64,000 nucleotides of DNA from Buttiauxella gaviniae (GTDB lineage: Bacteria > Pseudomonadota > Gammaproteobacteria > Enterobacterales > Enterobacteriaceae): contig NZ_JBFMVT010000002.1 of assembly GCF_040786275.1 (NCBI RefSeq), forward strand, positions 434,001 to 498,000, written 5' to 3'. The stretch's first letter is position 1, and each line of letters starts with the position of its first letter. The notes beneath the pieces were generated by a model. It did no database searches and had not been told where the DNA came from. It saw nothing but the letters and a program-made list of their open reading frames with translations. Positions 39,410 through 47,558 of the stretch are shown piece by piece. A program made the translations under genes and the position numbers.

Positions 39410-41173
39410 ATGGTGACTAACCGTCAGCGCTACCGCGAAAAAGTTTCCCAGATGGTCAGCTGGGGGCATTGGTTCGCCCTGTTCAATATCCTGCTGGCAA
39501 CGCTGCTGGGTAGCCGCTATCTGTTTGTCGCCGACTGGCCGACAACGCTCACGGGTCGAATTTATTCCTGGCTGAGTGTTATCGGCCATTTCAGCTTTGT
39601 GGTTTTTGCCACCTATTTGCTGATCCTCTTCCCGCTGACGTTCGTCGTCATGTCGCAGCGCCTGATGCGCTTTGTTTCGGCAGCGCTCGCCACTGCGGGC
39701 ATGACGCTTCTGCTAATCGACAGCGAAGTCTTTACTCGCTTCCATCTCCACCTTAATCCGATTGTCTGGGAACTGGTGATCAACCCCGACCAGAGCGAGA
39801 TGGCGCGAGACTGGCAACTGATGTTTATCAGCGTGCCGGTCATTCTCTTAATTGAAATGCTGTTTGCGACCTGGAGCTGGCAGAAACTGCGCAGCCTCGG
39901 GAGGCGCAAACACTATGCAAAACCCGTCGTCGTGCTGTTCTTCGTCGCGTTTTTCAGCAGCCATATTATGTATATCTGGGCGGATGCGAATTTCTACCGC
40001 CCAATTACCATGCAGCGCGCAAACCTGCCGCTCTCCTATCCAATGACGGCCCGTCGTTTCCTTGAAAAACATGGCCTGTTGGATGCGAAAGAGTACCAGC
40101 GCCGCCTTGTCGAGCAGGGGAATCCTGAAGCGGTATCGGTGCAGTACCCGCTGAGCGATCTGCAATTCCGCGATATGGGCACCGGTCATAATGTGTTGCT
40201 GATTACGGTTGATGGCCTGAACGCTGAACGCACACAGAAAGATTTACCAAACCTAAGCCAGTTTGCCGCCGGTAATATTAATTTCACGCAGCATATGAGC
40301 GCGGGTAATGGCACCGATAACGGCATCTTTGGGCTGTTCTACGGTATCTCACCTGCCTATATGGATGGCGTTTTATCTGCCCGCATTCCTGCGGCGTTAA
40401 TCACCGCATTGAACCAGCAAGGCTATCAATTGGGGCTGTTCGCCTCCGATGGTTTTGACTCATCAATGTACCGCCAGGCTCTGCTGTCTGACTTCTCTTT
40501 GCCTTCGGCACAAAGCCAGTCTGATACGCAAACGGCTTCGCAGTGGATTAACTGGCTGACGCAGTACGCCTCTGACGACAACCGCTGGTTCTCTTGGGTT
40601 GCCTTTAATGGCACCAGCATTCCGGAAGACAGTAATCAGCAAGCCTTCACTCGCCGTTATGCTCGTGCAGCAGGCAATGTTGATGAACAAATTAAGCGCG
40701 TATTGGATGCGCTGAACGCATCCGGCAAGCTTGAGAACACCGTTGTAATTATTACCGGGGGCCACGGTGTGCCGCTGGGTAAAGAGCAGGATTCTTTTGC
40801 CTGGTCACGCGCACGTATTCAGGTACCGCTGGTGATTCATTGGCCTGGCACCCCTGCGCAAACTATTTCCAAACTGACCGATCATCAGGATGTGATGACA
40901 ACCCTGATGCAGCGCCTGCTGCACGTTAAAAATCCGGCCAACGAATATTCGCAGGGTGAAGATCTGTTTGCCGCAACGCGTCGCAATAACTGGGTGGTAG
41001 GTGCAGATAACAACAGTCTGGCAATTACTCTGCCAGCAATGACGCTGGTACTGGATAATAACGGCAACTATCGGATGTACGACCTGCTGGGCGAAAACAT
41101 TAAAGAAACCAAACCGCAGTTAGGATTGCTCCTGCAAGTCCTGACCGACGAGAAGCGTTTCATCGCCAACTGA
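39410..41173 (+). CDS. lapC: LapC/PbgA (YejM), inner membrane regulator of LPS synthesis
   Basis: Senses periplasmic LPS and controls LapB-FtsH degradation of LpxC. The 587-residue protein has five TM segments in the first 190 residues, a basic linker and a periplasmic alkaline phosphatase/sulfatase-like domain (HNVLLITVDGLNAERTQKDLPNLSQFA, GTDNGIFGLFYGI, ITGGHGVPLG). The sulfatase active-site residues are altered, as in the E. coli protein, which is not thought to act as an enzyme. The start MVTNRQRYREKVSQM matches E. coli. It is the last gene of region 1 before tRNA-Pro. Confidence 0.95.
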   Translation: MVTNRQRYREKVSQMVSWGHWFALFNILLATLLGSRYLFVADWPTTLTGRIYSWLSVIGHFSFVVFATYLLILFPLTFVVMSQRLMRFVSAALATAGMTLLLIDSEVFTRFHLHLNPIVWELVINPDQSEMARDWQLMFISVPVILLIEMLFATWSWQKLRSLGRRKHYAKPVVVLFFVAFFSSHIMYIWADANFYRPITMQRANLPLSYPMTARRFLEKHGLLDAKEYQRRLVEQGNPEAVSVQYPLSDLQFRDMGTGHNVLLITVDGLNAERTQKDLPNLSQFAAGNINFTQHMSAGNGTDNGIFGLFYGISPAYMDGVLSARIPAALITALNQQGYQLGLFASDGFDSSMYRQALLSDFSLPSAQSQSDTQTASQWINWLTQYASDDNRWFSWVAFNGTSIPEDSNQQAFTRRYARAAGNVDEQIKRVLDALNASGKLENTVVIITGGHGVPLGKEQDSFAWSRARIQVPLVIHWPGTPAQTISKLTDHQDVMTTLMQRLLHVKNPANEYSQGEDLFAATRRNNWVVGADNNSLAITLPAMTLVLDNNGNYRMYDLLGENIKETKPQLGLLLQVLTDEKRFIAN

Positions 41174-41208
41174 TTGTTTATTTATGAAGCAGTTAGCAAA
41201 AAACCGTC

Positions 41209-41236
41209 TTGCAAACGATCGCGGAATAGGTAGTAT
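41209..41236 (+). promoter_or_regulatory. Promoter of tRNA-Pro(GGG)
   Basis: TTGCAA (41209-41214), 16-base spacer and TAGTAT (41231-41236), 14 bp before the mature tRNA start. Confidence 0.6.
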
Positions 41237-41250
41237 TATTTGCACGGTGT

Positions 41251-41327
41251 CGGCACGTAGCGCAGCCTGGTAGCGCATCGTCATGGGGTGGCGAGGGTCG
41301 AGAGTTCAAATCTCTCCGTGCCGACCA
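41251..41327 (+). tRNA. proL: tRNA-Pro (anticodon GGG)
   Basis: A 77-base cloverleaf with acceptor CGGCACG/CGTGCCG, D-arm TAGCGCAGCCTGGTAGCGC, anticodon loop ATGGGGT with GGG at 41285-41287, T-arm with TTCAAAT and an encoded CCA. It reads CCC and CCU codons. The position after lapC equals that of E. coli proL. The anticodon stem has a T-G pair at the site where E. coli has a T-T mismatch. Confidence 0.97.
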
Positions 41328-41339
41328 GAACCCCTTTTT

Positions 41340-41367
41340 AAAGCAGCCATTTACGGCTGCTTTTTTA
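41340..41367 (+). terminator. Terminator after tRNA-Pro
   Basis: AAGCAGCC, ATTTAC loop, GGCTGCTT followed by TTTTATT. It ends 12 bp before the umuC stop on the opposite strand and could act both ways. Confidence 0.88.
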
Positions 41368-41378
41368 TTATCTGTACT

Positions 41379-42677
41379 TTATGCAGGCGAACCCCAGTCG
41401 CTATTGCTAGCTTTCATCACCAGCAAATCCGACCATCTTGTCGTGTAGCGTGGCGATAGCATTGCCCTTTTCATTTGCCACGGCTGTTGAATCCCCTGTC
41501 CTGCAAAATATAACGTTCCTTTGCCTTTCTTTTTATTGATTTTGTCTAAGGTTTGCATCAGCGCTTCGCTGTTAATTCTTGGTGGGTTTTCATCAAAAAG
41601 ATTGAGCTGAGCAACGCCCTGGCTAAAGAAATCGCCGAGCATCACCCCGGCTTTTTGATAATGGTGCCCGTTTCTCCAGATAGTATTCAGGCAGCGCGTC
41701 GCCGCGGCGATAATATCCCGCGTATCCTGCGTCGGGGTCAGTAATTTCACCATCGCCTGATTGCCATAGTAAGGTTCATAGACGGTGAAAGGGGATGTTT
41801 TCACGAAAACAGAAATATGGCGGCAATACTGATGTTCTTTTCTGAGCTTCTCTGCGGCGCGCGCCGCATAAGTACAAATAGCCTGGCGCATGTGTTCATA
41901 TTCGGTAAGCCGCTCTCCAAATGAGCGCGAGCAGAGGATTTCCTGTTTCGTTGGGGCAAACTCTTCAACGCCCAGGCAAGGTTCACCGCGCAGTTCACGA
42001 ACCGTGCGCTCAAGCACAACGCTAAAGTGCTTTCTGATAAACCTGATGTCTGCGTCAGCGAGTTGTAATACGGTCTTAATTCCCATTTCTTCAAGCCTTT
42101 TAGCAATACGCCGCCCCACCCCCCAGGTCTCATTAACGTGTAAAGCCGCCATCAGTTTTCGCTGATTTTCGATGTCCGACAAATCAACCACGCCCCTGGT
42201 TTTGTGCGGCCATTTCTTCGCGGCTAAATTGGCGAGTTTTGCCAGAGTCTTAGTCTGCGCAATCCCCACGCCTACCGTCAGGTGCGTACGCTGCAACAGC
42301 GTGGCGCGTATTTCCCGGCCAAACTCTTCCAGATTCCGACAATTTTGCACACCGCTAATATCGCAAAACGCCTCGTCAATGCTGTAAATTTCACAATATG
42401 GCGACATCTCTTCCAGTGTTCTCATCACCCGATCTGACATGTCGGCATACAGCTCGTAATTGCTGCTGAAAGCCACAACCCCCGCTCGCCGGAAGAGCTC
42501 TTTCTGCTTGAAATAGGGCCCTCCCATTTTTACACCACACTCCTTCGCCTCGGTGTTACATGCCACCACACAACCATCGTTATTGCTAAGAACAATCACG
42601 GGCCTCCCCTTCAGATCTGGCCTGAAGATGGTTTCGCAGCTCGCATAGAAACTATTGACATCTACTAAGGCAAACAT
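41379..42677 (-). CDS. umuC: UmuC, catalytic subunit of translesion DNA polymerase V
   Basis: Y-family error-prone polymerase that copies damaged DNA together with two UmuD' subunits. The 432-residue protein has the first catalytic Asp in MFALVDVNSFYASCE, the second pair in IYSIDEAFCDISG (around residue 101), the little finger from about residue 240 and the beta-clamp motif QLNLFDENPP near residue 362. It is intact and about ten residues longer than E. coli UmuC. The ATG at 42677 has GAGG five bases before it; a GTG two codons earlier overlaps the umuD stop. It forms an operon with umuD under a LexA box and is convergent with tRNA-Pro. Confidence 0.95.
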   Translation of the reverse strand: MFALVDVNSFYASCETIFRPDLKGRPVIVLSNNDGCVVACNTEAKECGVKMGGPYFKQKELFRRAGVVAFSSNYELYADMSDRVMRTLEEMSPYCEIYSIDEAFCDISGVQNCRNLEEFGREIRATLLQRTHLTVGVGIAQTKTLAKLANLAAKKWPHKTRGVVDLSDIENQRKLMAALHVNETWGVGRRIAKRLEEMGIKTVLQLADADIRFIRKHFSVVLERTVRELRGEPCLGVEEFAPTKQEILCSRSFGERLTEYEHMRQAICTYAARAAEKLRKEHQYCRHISVFVKTSPFTVYEPYYGNQAMVKLLTPTQDTRDIIAAATRCLNTIWRNGHHYQKAGVMLGDFFSQGVAQLNLFDENPPRINSEALMQTLDKINKKKGKGTLYFAGQGIQQPWQMKRAMLSPRYTTRWSDLLVMKASNSDWGSPA

Positions 42678-42679
42678 AG

Positions 42680-43033
42680 TCACCTCGTCGATTTAATGAT
42701 GTAAGTGACTACGCCGAATATATCGAGATTATCCTCGGAGCCAGGGCGAATAGATTTATAGGCGCTGTTGAGCGGGATTAACTGAATAAAAGGTCTGAGT
42801 TGTAATTGCCTGACGATAAATTCGCCGTTAATCGCGGCAATCACAATACTGCCATGCTGTGCCGTTATGGCGCTGTCGACAACCAACAAGTCGCTATCGC
42901 CGATGCCTCCGTCAATCATCGAATTGTCAGAAGAGCGAACGTAGTATGTAGCAGTGGGATGGATAACGACGAAATCAGAAAGATTCATCCTCTGTTCTGC
43001 ATAGTCCTGAGCGGGTGATGGAAATGCCCCCAT
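42680..43033 (-). CDS. umuD: UmuD'-like subunit of DNA polymerase V, apparently pre-processed and protease-dead
   Basis: Partner of UmuC, S24/LexA peptidase fold. The start chosen, ATG at 43033, has GGAG seven bases upstream and gives [15 protein letters not shown], 117 residues. E. coli UmuD' begins GFPSPAADYVEQR after cleavage between Cys24 and Gly25; here no Cys-Gly or Ala-Gly is present. The nucleophile Ser is kept (NSMIDGG, Ser38), but the general-base Lys97 of E. coli is Arg75 here (IVRQLQLRP, codon AGG), and SGDS is SDNS. The rest, including LIPLNSAY and the C-terminus, aligns well. Alternative starts are ATG at 43039 and TTG at 43063; both give a short N-terminus. See the leader ORF upstream. 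Confidence 0.85.
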   Translation of the reverse strand: MGAFPSPAQDYAEQRMNLSDFVVIHPTATYYVRSSDNSMIDGGIGDSDLLVVDSAITAQHGSIVIAAINGEFIVRQLQLRPFIQLIPLNSAYKSIRPGSEDNLDIFGVVTYIIKSTR

Positions 43034-43035
43034 GG

Positions 43036-43089
43036 TCATGCTCCATACATCGTTGATTGGCAAAAAATAAAATAAGTTAACGGCATCAT
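43036..43089 (-). CDS. 17-codon leader ORF between LexA box and umuD
   Basis: Reads [17 protein letters not shown] and stop. Its ATG-ATG start has a better ribosome site (GAGAGGAACTT) than umuD itself. Its TGA overlaps an in-frame umuD ATG (ATGA at 43039-43036), the usual sign of coupled translation. Joining it to the umuD frame needs a -1 shift, possible at the run of six T; that product would have about 22 residues before FPSPA, close to the length of the UmuD arm. It may be a leader peptide or the frameshifted remnant of the old N-terminus. Confidence 0.45.
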   Translation of the reverse strand: MMPLTYFIFCQSTMYGA

Positions 43090-43107
43090 AAGTTCCTCTC
43101 CATGAAT

Positions 43108-43127
43108 AACTGTATATACATACAGTA
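43108..43127. promoter_or_regulatory. LexA (SOS) box upstream of umuDC
   Basis: AACTGTATATACATACAGTA contains CTGT-N8-ACAG with an AT-alternating core, essentially the umuDC-type SOS box. It lies 75 bp before the chosen umuD start and 19 bp before the leader ORF. Confidence 0.95.
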
Positions 43128-43251
43128 TCGCTAAATAAATCTGCCGATCAAGCCGCTGGCAGGAAGATTTTTATAACGAGTTGAAGAGGCGAAAAATTTA
43201 GTTGCCAAATTTGTCCTACCGATTCAGCCCGCTGCGTTCTATGCTTACCGA

Positions 43252-44529
43252 ATGGAGAAAATGACTGAACTTAAACGCGCCAAGCGCCTTGCGCTCTCTT
43301 TATTACTGATTGCGGCCGCAATCTTCGTGACCACCCTCTTTTTACCACCGAGCTTCTGGGTAAGCGGTTTAAAAGCTATCGCCGAAGCCGCCATGGTGGG
43401 CGCACTCGCCGACTGGTTTGCGGTAGTCGCCCTGTTTCGCCGCGTGCCGATTCCTTTTATTGCCCGCCATACGGCGATTATTCCGCGCAACAAAGACAGA
43501 ATTGGGGAAAATCTCGGCATCTTCGTGCAAGAGAAGTTTCTGGATACACAATCGCTTATTGCCCTCATCCGCCGCCACGAACCGGCGCACATGATTGGCC
43601 TGTGGTTCAGCAAACCTGATAATGCGCAGCGGGTCGGTCAGCATCTGTTGCAAGTGATGAGCGCTTTTTTAGATCTCACCGACGATGCGCGAATTCAGCG
43701 CTTAATTCGCCAGGCGGTTCATAAAGCTATCGATAAAGTCGATCTGACGCACTCAAGCGCCCTGCTGCTGGAAAGCCTGACCAAAAATAACCGTCATCAG
43801 GAGTTGCTCGACGCAGTAATCGCCCAAATGTTGACGTTCATTAAGCGCGACAGCACGCGCGCTTTTATTGCCCAACAGATTGTGCGCTGGCTGGAAACTG
43901 AGCATCCTCGCAAAGCCAAAATATTGCCTACAGAATGGCTAGGGGAACACAGTGCAGAATGGGTTTCTAATGCGGTTAATTCGTTTCTGGATGATGTCAG
44001 CCACGATCAAGGGCACCAAATCCGCCAGGCTTTTGATCGCGCAACGTTAAAGCTTATCGAGAATCTGAAACACTCCCCGCAAATGGCTGAAAAGGCCGAC
44101 AGCATTAAAAGCTATTTGAAAGAGGATGAGGCGTTTAACCGCTATCTCGGTGAGTTATGGGGTGATTTACGTCAGTGGCTGAAAACCGATATCAGTTCAG
44201 AGGATTCGCGTTTGAAGCAGCGCATTGCCGAAGCCGGGCTTTGGTTGGGAGAAACGCTGGTCGCCGATAGCGCACTGCGCGCCTCGCTAAACGAGCATCT
44301 GGAACAAGCAGTACAAAAAATGGCGCCAGAGTTTGCAACCTTCCTCACCCGCCATATCAGCGATACCGTAAAAAGCTGGGATGCAAAGGATATGTCGCAG
44401 CAAATTGAATTGAATATCGGGAAAGATTTACAGTTTATCCGCATTAACGGCACGCTGGTGGGCGGCTCGATTGGGCTGATACTTTACTTGCTATCGCAGA
44501 TCCCCGTGGCATTGCAGTTCTTAAAATAA
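43252..44529 (+). CDS. yjiN: YjiN, DUF445 inner membrane protein
   Basis: A 425-residue DUF445 protein. It starts [19 protein letters not shown] like E. coli YjiN and has a TM at about 15-35, the family stretch [27 protein letters not shown], a long helical middle part and a C-terminal TM ([19 protein letters not shown]). Function is unknown. In E. coli yjiN lies far away, near 98 min, so its place here belongs to the mosaic junction. It is divergent to umuD. Confidence 0.92.
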   Translation: MEKMTELKRAKRLALSLLLIAAAIFVTTLFLPPSFWVSGLKAIAEAAMVGALADWFAVVALFRRVPIPFIARHTAIIPRNKDRIGENLGIFVQEKFLDTQSLIALIRRHEPAHMIGLWFSKPDNAQRVGQHLLQVMSAFLDLTDDARIQRLIRQAVHKAIDKVDLTHSSALLLESLTKNNRHQELLDAVIAQMLTFIKRDSTRAFIAQQIVRWLETEHPRKAKILPTEWLGEHSAEWVSNAVNSFLDDVSHDQGHQIRQAFDRATLKLIENLKHSPQMAEKADSIKSYLKEDEAFNRYLGELWGDLRQWLKTDISSEDSRLKQRIAEAGLWLGETLVADSALRASLNEHLEQAVQKMAPEFATFLTRHISDTVKSWDAKDMSQQIELNIGKDLQFIRINGTLVGGSIGLILYLLSQIPVALQFLK

Positions 44530-44539
44530 GCAAGATCGA

Positions 44540-44665
44540 TATCCCTAAATAATTCGAGTTATATCGCGGCGGCAAGGGAGCGAGTCCCGATGAGCTTACA
44601 TAAGTAAGTGATTCAGGTGAGGGAGTGTGGCCAACAATGAGACAACGTGAAGTATGACGGGGATA
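44540..44665. repeat. ERIC element (126 bp, complete) at the region 2/3 junction
   Basis: Bounded by TATCCC and GGGATA, with AATAATTCGAGTT, a core of GAGCTTACATAAGTAAGTGA and the end GTGAAGTATGACGG. It lies between yjiN and the acrZ terminator, exactly where the 17 min block begins. Confidence 0.9.
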
Positions 44666-44669
44666 AAAC

Positions 44670-44691
44670 AACGCCCGCATAAGCGGGCGTT
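44670..44691 (-). terminator. Terminator after acrZ
   Basis: AACGCCCGC and GCGGGCGTT form a 9-bp stem; in the acrZ direction it is followed by GTTTTATCC. It is 6 bp from the acrZ stop. Confidence 0.85.
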
Positions 44692-44697
44692 AGAGAA

Positions 44698-44847
44698 TCA
44701 ATGATTTTTCTTTGGCTGGTCGCGATGACCGACTTTTGAGAAGACGTTAAAGACTTCACCCAATCCATAGATAAGACCGAGGATCACCGCCATAACGATT
44801 GGCACCATGATCACGGCAAACACCAAGCTTTTCAATAACTCTAACAT
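44698..44847 (-). CDS. acrZ: AcrZ (YbhT), 49-residue accessory protein of the AcrAB-TolC pump
   Basis: A small inner membrane protein that binds AcrB and helps export some drugs. The translation starts [20 protein letters not shown] and continues through one long TM helix to [20 protein letters not shown] and NH, 49 residues as in E. coli AcrZ. TTGGAGGCATCC precedes the ATG. In E. coli acrZ leads into modABC; here it is followed by its terminator, an ERIC element and yjiN, so modABC has been separated from it. It is divergent to modE. Confidence 0.95.
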   Translation of the reverse strand: MLELLKSLVFAVIMVPIVMAVILGLIYGLGEVFNVFSKVGHRDQPKKNH

Positions 44848-44975
44848 GGATGCCTCCAACAAAAGTGAGAGCGGCTATTCTAACCGCCTGACAGAAAAAC
44901 GCACTCTCCTTTTGTGCCATTTGCCCTGCCCGTCGCAATAGAGGAAAATGGCGTTTTCATTATTGCGGAGAGGTT

Positions 44976-45767
44976 ATGCAAGCTGAAATTTTACTGACGC
45001 TGAAACTCCAGCAGCGGCTGTTCGCCGATCCACGTCGTATCGCGCTACTTAAACAAATACAACATACCGGCTCAATTAGCCAGGGAGCTAAGCTCGCAGG
45101 TATCAGTTACAAGAGCGCCTGGGATGCCATCAATGAGATGAATCAGCTAAGCGATGAGACGTTAGTTGACCGGGCGACCGGCGGCAAAGGTGGTGGCGGC
45201 GCGGTGATTACCCGTTACGGCGAACGTCTGATTCAGCTCTATGAATTACTGGCGCAAATTCAGCAAAAAGCCTTCAACGTCCTGCGCGATGACGCGTTGC
45301 CGCTCGACAGCCTGCTCGCCGCGATTTCCCGTTTTTCGCTGCAAACCAGCGCCCGTAACCAGCTTTTCGGCACGGTGCTGCATCGCGACAGCGAACACGT
45401 TCAGCAGCATGTGGATATTTTACTGGCCGACGGCTCAACCCGTTTGCAAGCCGCTATTACCCGCCAGAGCGCCGAACGTTTAGGGTTAAGCGAAGGCAAA
45501 GAAGTACTGGTGCTGATTAAAGCCCCGTGGGTGGAAGTCACCAGCGACGCTCAGCGCGCCAGGGGTGCAGATAACCAACTCAGCGGTATTATCAGCAATA
45601 TTCAGCAAGGCGCCGAACAAAGTGAAGTGCTGGTGAAGCTGCCGGACGGGCAAACATTGTGCGCCACAGTGCCAAATAGCACGGTTGAAATTCAGAAACT
45701 GGTAGAAGGTGCTGAAGTCATAGCATTTTTTAATGCCGATCGGGTGATTATCGCCACGCTGTGCTAA
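44976..45767 (+). CDS. modE: ModE, molybdate-responsive regulator
   Basis: Binds molybdate and represses molybdate transport genes while activating molybdoenzyme genes. The 263-residue protein has an N-terminal winged helix (GSISQGAKLAGISYKSAWDAINEMN) and two C-terminal Mop/TOBE domains (SARNQLFGTVLHRDSEHVQQHV and ADNQLSGIISNIQQGAEQSEV). Length is one more than in E. coli. CGGAGAGGTT precedes the ATG. modF follows 76 bp downstream. No typical ModE operator was seen in the acrZ-modE gap, in line with the absence of modABC here. Confidence 0.95.
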   Translation: MQAEILLTLKLQQRLFADPRRIALLKQIQHTGSISQGAKLAGISYKSAWDAINEMNQLSDETLVDRATGGKGGGGAVITRYGERLIQLYELLAQIQQKAFNVLRDDALPLDSLLAAISRFSLQTSARNQLFGTVLHRDSEHVQQHVDILLADGSTRLQAAITRQSAERLGLSEGKEVLVLIKAPWVEVTSDAQRARGADNQLSGIISNIQQGAEQSEVLVKLPDGQTLCATVPNSTVEIQKLVEGAEVIAFFNADRVIIATLC

Positions 45768-45843
45768 AACAGCGCGACCAATTGACAACAACACAGACAA
45801 TCCGTAAATCTGGCGTTAATCACTGCAAAAAATGGGATGAACT

Positions 45844-47313
45844 ATGTCTGTGTTGCACATTTCGCAAGGTATTTTTCACCTGAGCGATACCCGAACGCTT
45901 AACCTGAATGATTTAACGATTAACGCAGGTGAAAGCTGGGCGTTTGTGGGAGCCAACGGCAGCGGGAAATCAGCACTGGCCCGCGCTCTCGCCGGTACAC
46001 TTCCACTACAAAAAGGCGCACGCCAGAGCACATTTTCACGTATTGCCCATCTCTCATTTGAACAACTGCAAAAGCTGGTCAGAGATGAATGGGAGCGCAA
46101 TAACACCGATTTATTAAGCCCTGACGAAGACGATACCGGCCGTACCACGGCGGAAATTATTCAGGATGAAGTAAAAGATGAGGCTCGTTGCCAAAAGCTG
46201 GCGGCACTTTTCGGCATTACTTCTCTCCTCACCCGCCGCTTTAAATATCTTTCTACCGGCGAAACCCGCAAAACCCTGCTCTGCCAGGCACTGATGCCAA
46301 AGCCTGATTTGCTGATACTCGATGAGCCGTTTGACGGGCTGGATGTAAAATCCCGCGAGCAGCTTGCAGGCTTGTTAGGCGAGCTGAACGCACACGGCTA
46401 CACCGTAGTACTGGTTCTTAACCGTTTCGATGAAATTCCTGATTTCGTCCAACACGCTGGCGTGCTGGCAGATTGTGCGCTGATTGAAGTCGGCGAAAAG
46501 CAAAAACTCCTCGAACAGGCGCTGATTGCCCAACTCGCGCACAGTGAAAAACTGGCGGGCGTTGCTCTACCCGAAGCGGACGATCCGAGCGCACGCTACA
46601 CGCTGCCAGAAGATCAGCCGCGTATTATTCTGCGCGATGGCGTAGTGGAATATAACGACAGGCCAATCCTGCATAAACTCTCCTGGACGGTAAACGCCGG
46701 TGAGCACTGGCAAATCGTCGGCCCCAACGGCGCGGGTAAATCGACATTGCTGAGTCTGGTCACCGGCGATCATCCGCAAGGCTACAGCAACGATTTAACG
46801 CTGTTTGGTCGCCGTCGCGGCAGCGGGGAAACCATCTGGGATATTAAAAAGCATATCGGATATGTCAGCAGCAATTTGCATCTCGATTACCGGGTCAGTA
46901 CCACGGTGCGCAACGTCGTCCTGTCGGGTTATTTTGATTCGATTGGGATTTATCAGGCCGTTTCTGACCGCCAGCATAAGCTCGCCCGCCAATGGTTACA
47001 TATGCTCGGCATGGATAATGCTATTGCCGACGCCCCCTTCCACAGCCTTTCCTGGGGCCAACAGCGGCTGGCTTTGATTGCGCGTGCGCTCGTGAAGCAC
47101 CCTACGCTGTTGATTCTGGATGAACCCCTGCAAGGGCTGGATCCGCTAAATCGCCAACTGGTGCGCCGCTTCATTGATATTTTGATTGGCGAAGGTGAAA
47201 CCCAATTGCTGTTTGTTTCACACCACGCCGAAGATGCGCCCGAGTGCATCACCAAACGGCTGACCTTTGTGGCCGATGGCGAGGCTTATCGTTATCACTT
47301 TGAGGACTTATAA
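45844..47313 (+). CDS. modF: ModF, double ABC-domain ATPase
   Basis: A 489-residue protein with two ABC ATPase domains and no membrane part, linked to the molybdate locus; its exact role is unknown. Domain 1 has Walker A GANGSGKS, a divergent signature STGETRKT and Walker B LLILDEP; domain 2 (from about 260) has GPNGAGKS, SWGQQR and LLILDEP. It is co-directional with modE and precedes the gal operon, as in E. coli. Confidence 0.94.
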   Translation: MSVLHISQGIFHLSDTRTLNLNDLTINAGESWAFVGANGSGKSALARALAGTLPLQKGARQSTFSRIAHLSFEQLQKLVRDEWERNNTDLLSPDEDDTGRTTAEIIQDEVKDEARCQKLAALFGITSLLTRRFKYLSTGETRKTLLCQALMPKPDLLILDEPFDGLDVKSREQLAGLLGELNAHGYTVVLVLNRFDEIPDFVQHAGVLADCALIEVGEKQKLLEQALIAQLAHSEKLAGVALPEADDPSARYTLPEDQPRIILRDGVVEYNDRPILHKLSWTVNAGEHWQIVGPNGAGKSTLLSLVTGDHPQGYSNDLTLFGRRRGSGETIWDIKKHIGYVSSNLHLDYRVSTTVRNVVLSGYFDSIGIYQAVSDRQHKLARQWLHMLGMDNAIADAPFHSLSWGQQRLALIARALVKHPTLLILDEPLQGLDPLNRQLVRRFIDILIGEGETQLLFVSHHAEDAPECITKRLTFVADGEAYRYHFEDL

Positions 47314-47326
47314 CTTCTTTTTCCAC

Positions 47327-47353
47327 GTCGGACTAGCGTGAGCGACGTCCGAC
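47327..47353. repeat. REP-like palindrome between modF and galE
   Basis: GTCGGAC (47327-47333) pairs with GTCCGAC (47347-47353) around TAGCGTGAGCGAC, a REP-type hairpin 13 bp after modF. Confidence 0.65.
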
Positions 47354-47464
47354 ATTGCCTTGATCTTCATGGCATTTGCCACTTTCAGACAACCCGCAAC
47401 ATCATCGCCACGACCCTTTGTTTTATAATCATTTTTCGCAAGAATAATTCGCTATGAAATATCA

Positions 47465-47480
47465 GTGTAAACGATTCCAC
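47465..47480. promoter_or_regulatory. gal external operator OE
   Basis: GTGTAAACGATTCCAC is identical to the E. coli gal operator OE, about 80 bp before the galE start. GalR or GalS should bind here and pair with the internal operator to form a repression loop. Confidence 0.95.
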
Positions 47481-47487
47481 TAATTTA

Positions 47488-47527
47488 GCGCATGTCACAC
47501 TTTTCGCATCTCTGTTATGCTATGTTT
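47488..47527 (+). promoter_or_regulatory. gal promoters P1/P2 with CRP site
   Basis: CGCATGTCACACTTTTCGC keeps the E. coli gal CRP site arm GTCACA. It is followed by overlapping -10 boxes TATGCT (47516-47521, P2) and TATGTT (47522-47527, P1). Confidence 0.85.
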
Positions 47528-47558
47528 ATTACATACCATACGCGCAATGGAGCGAAAA

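Noticed and set aside
43034-43063. TTG at 43063 as the umuD start
   Set aside because: No ribosome site precedes it, whereas ATG at 43033 has GGAG at the right distance and matches the UmuD' N-terminus.
41251-44700. Genomic island integrated at tRNA-Pro
   Set aside because: No integrase gene and no second copy of the tRNA 3' end was found between tRNA-Pro and acrZ; umuDC and yjiN alone do not make an island.
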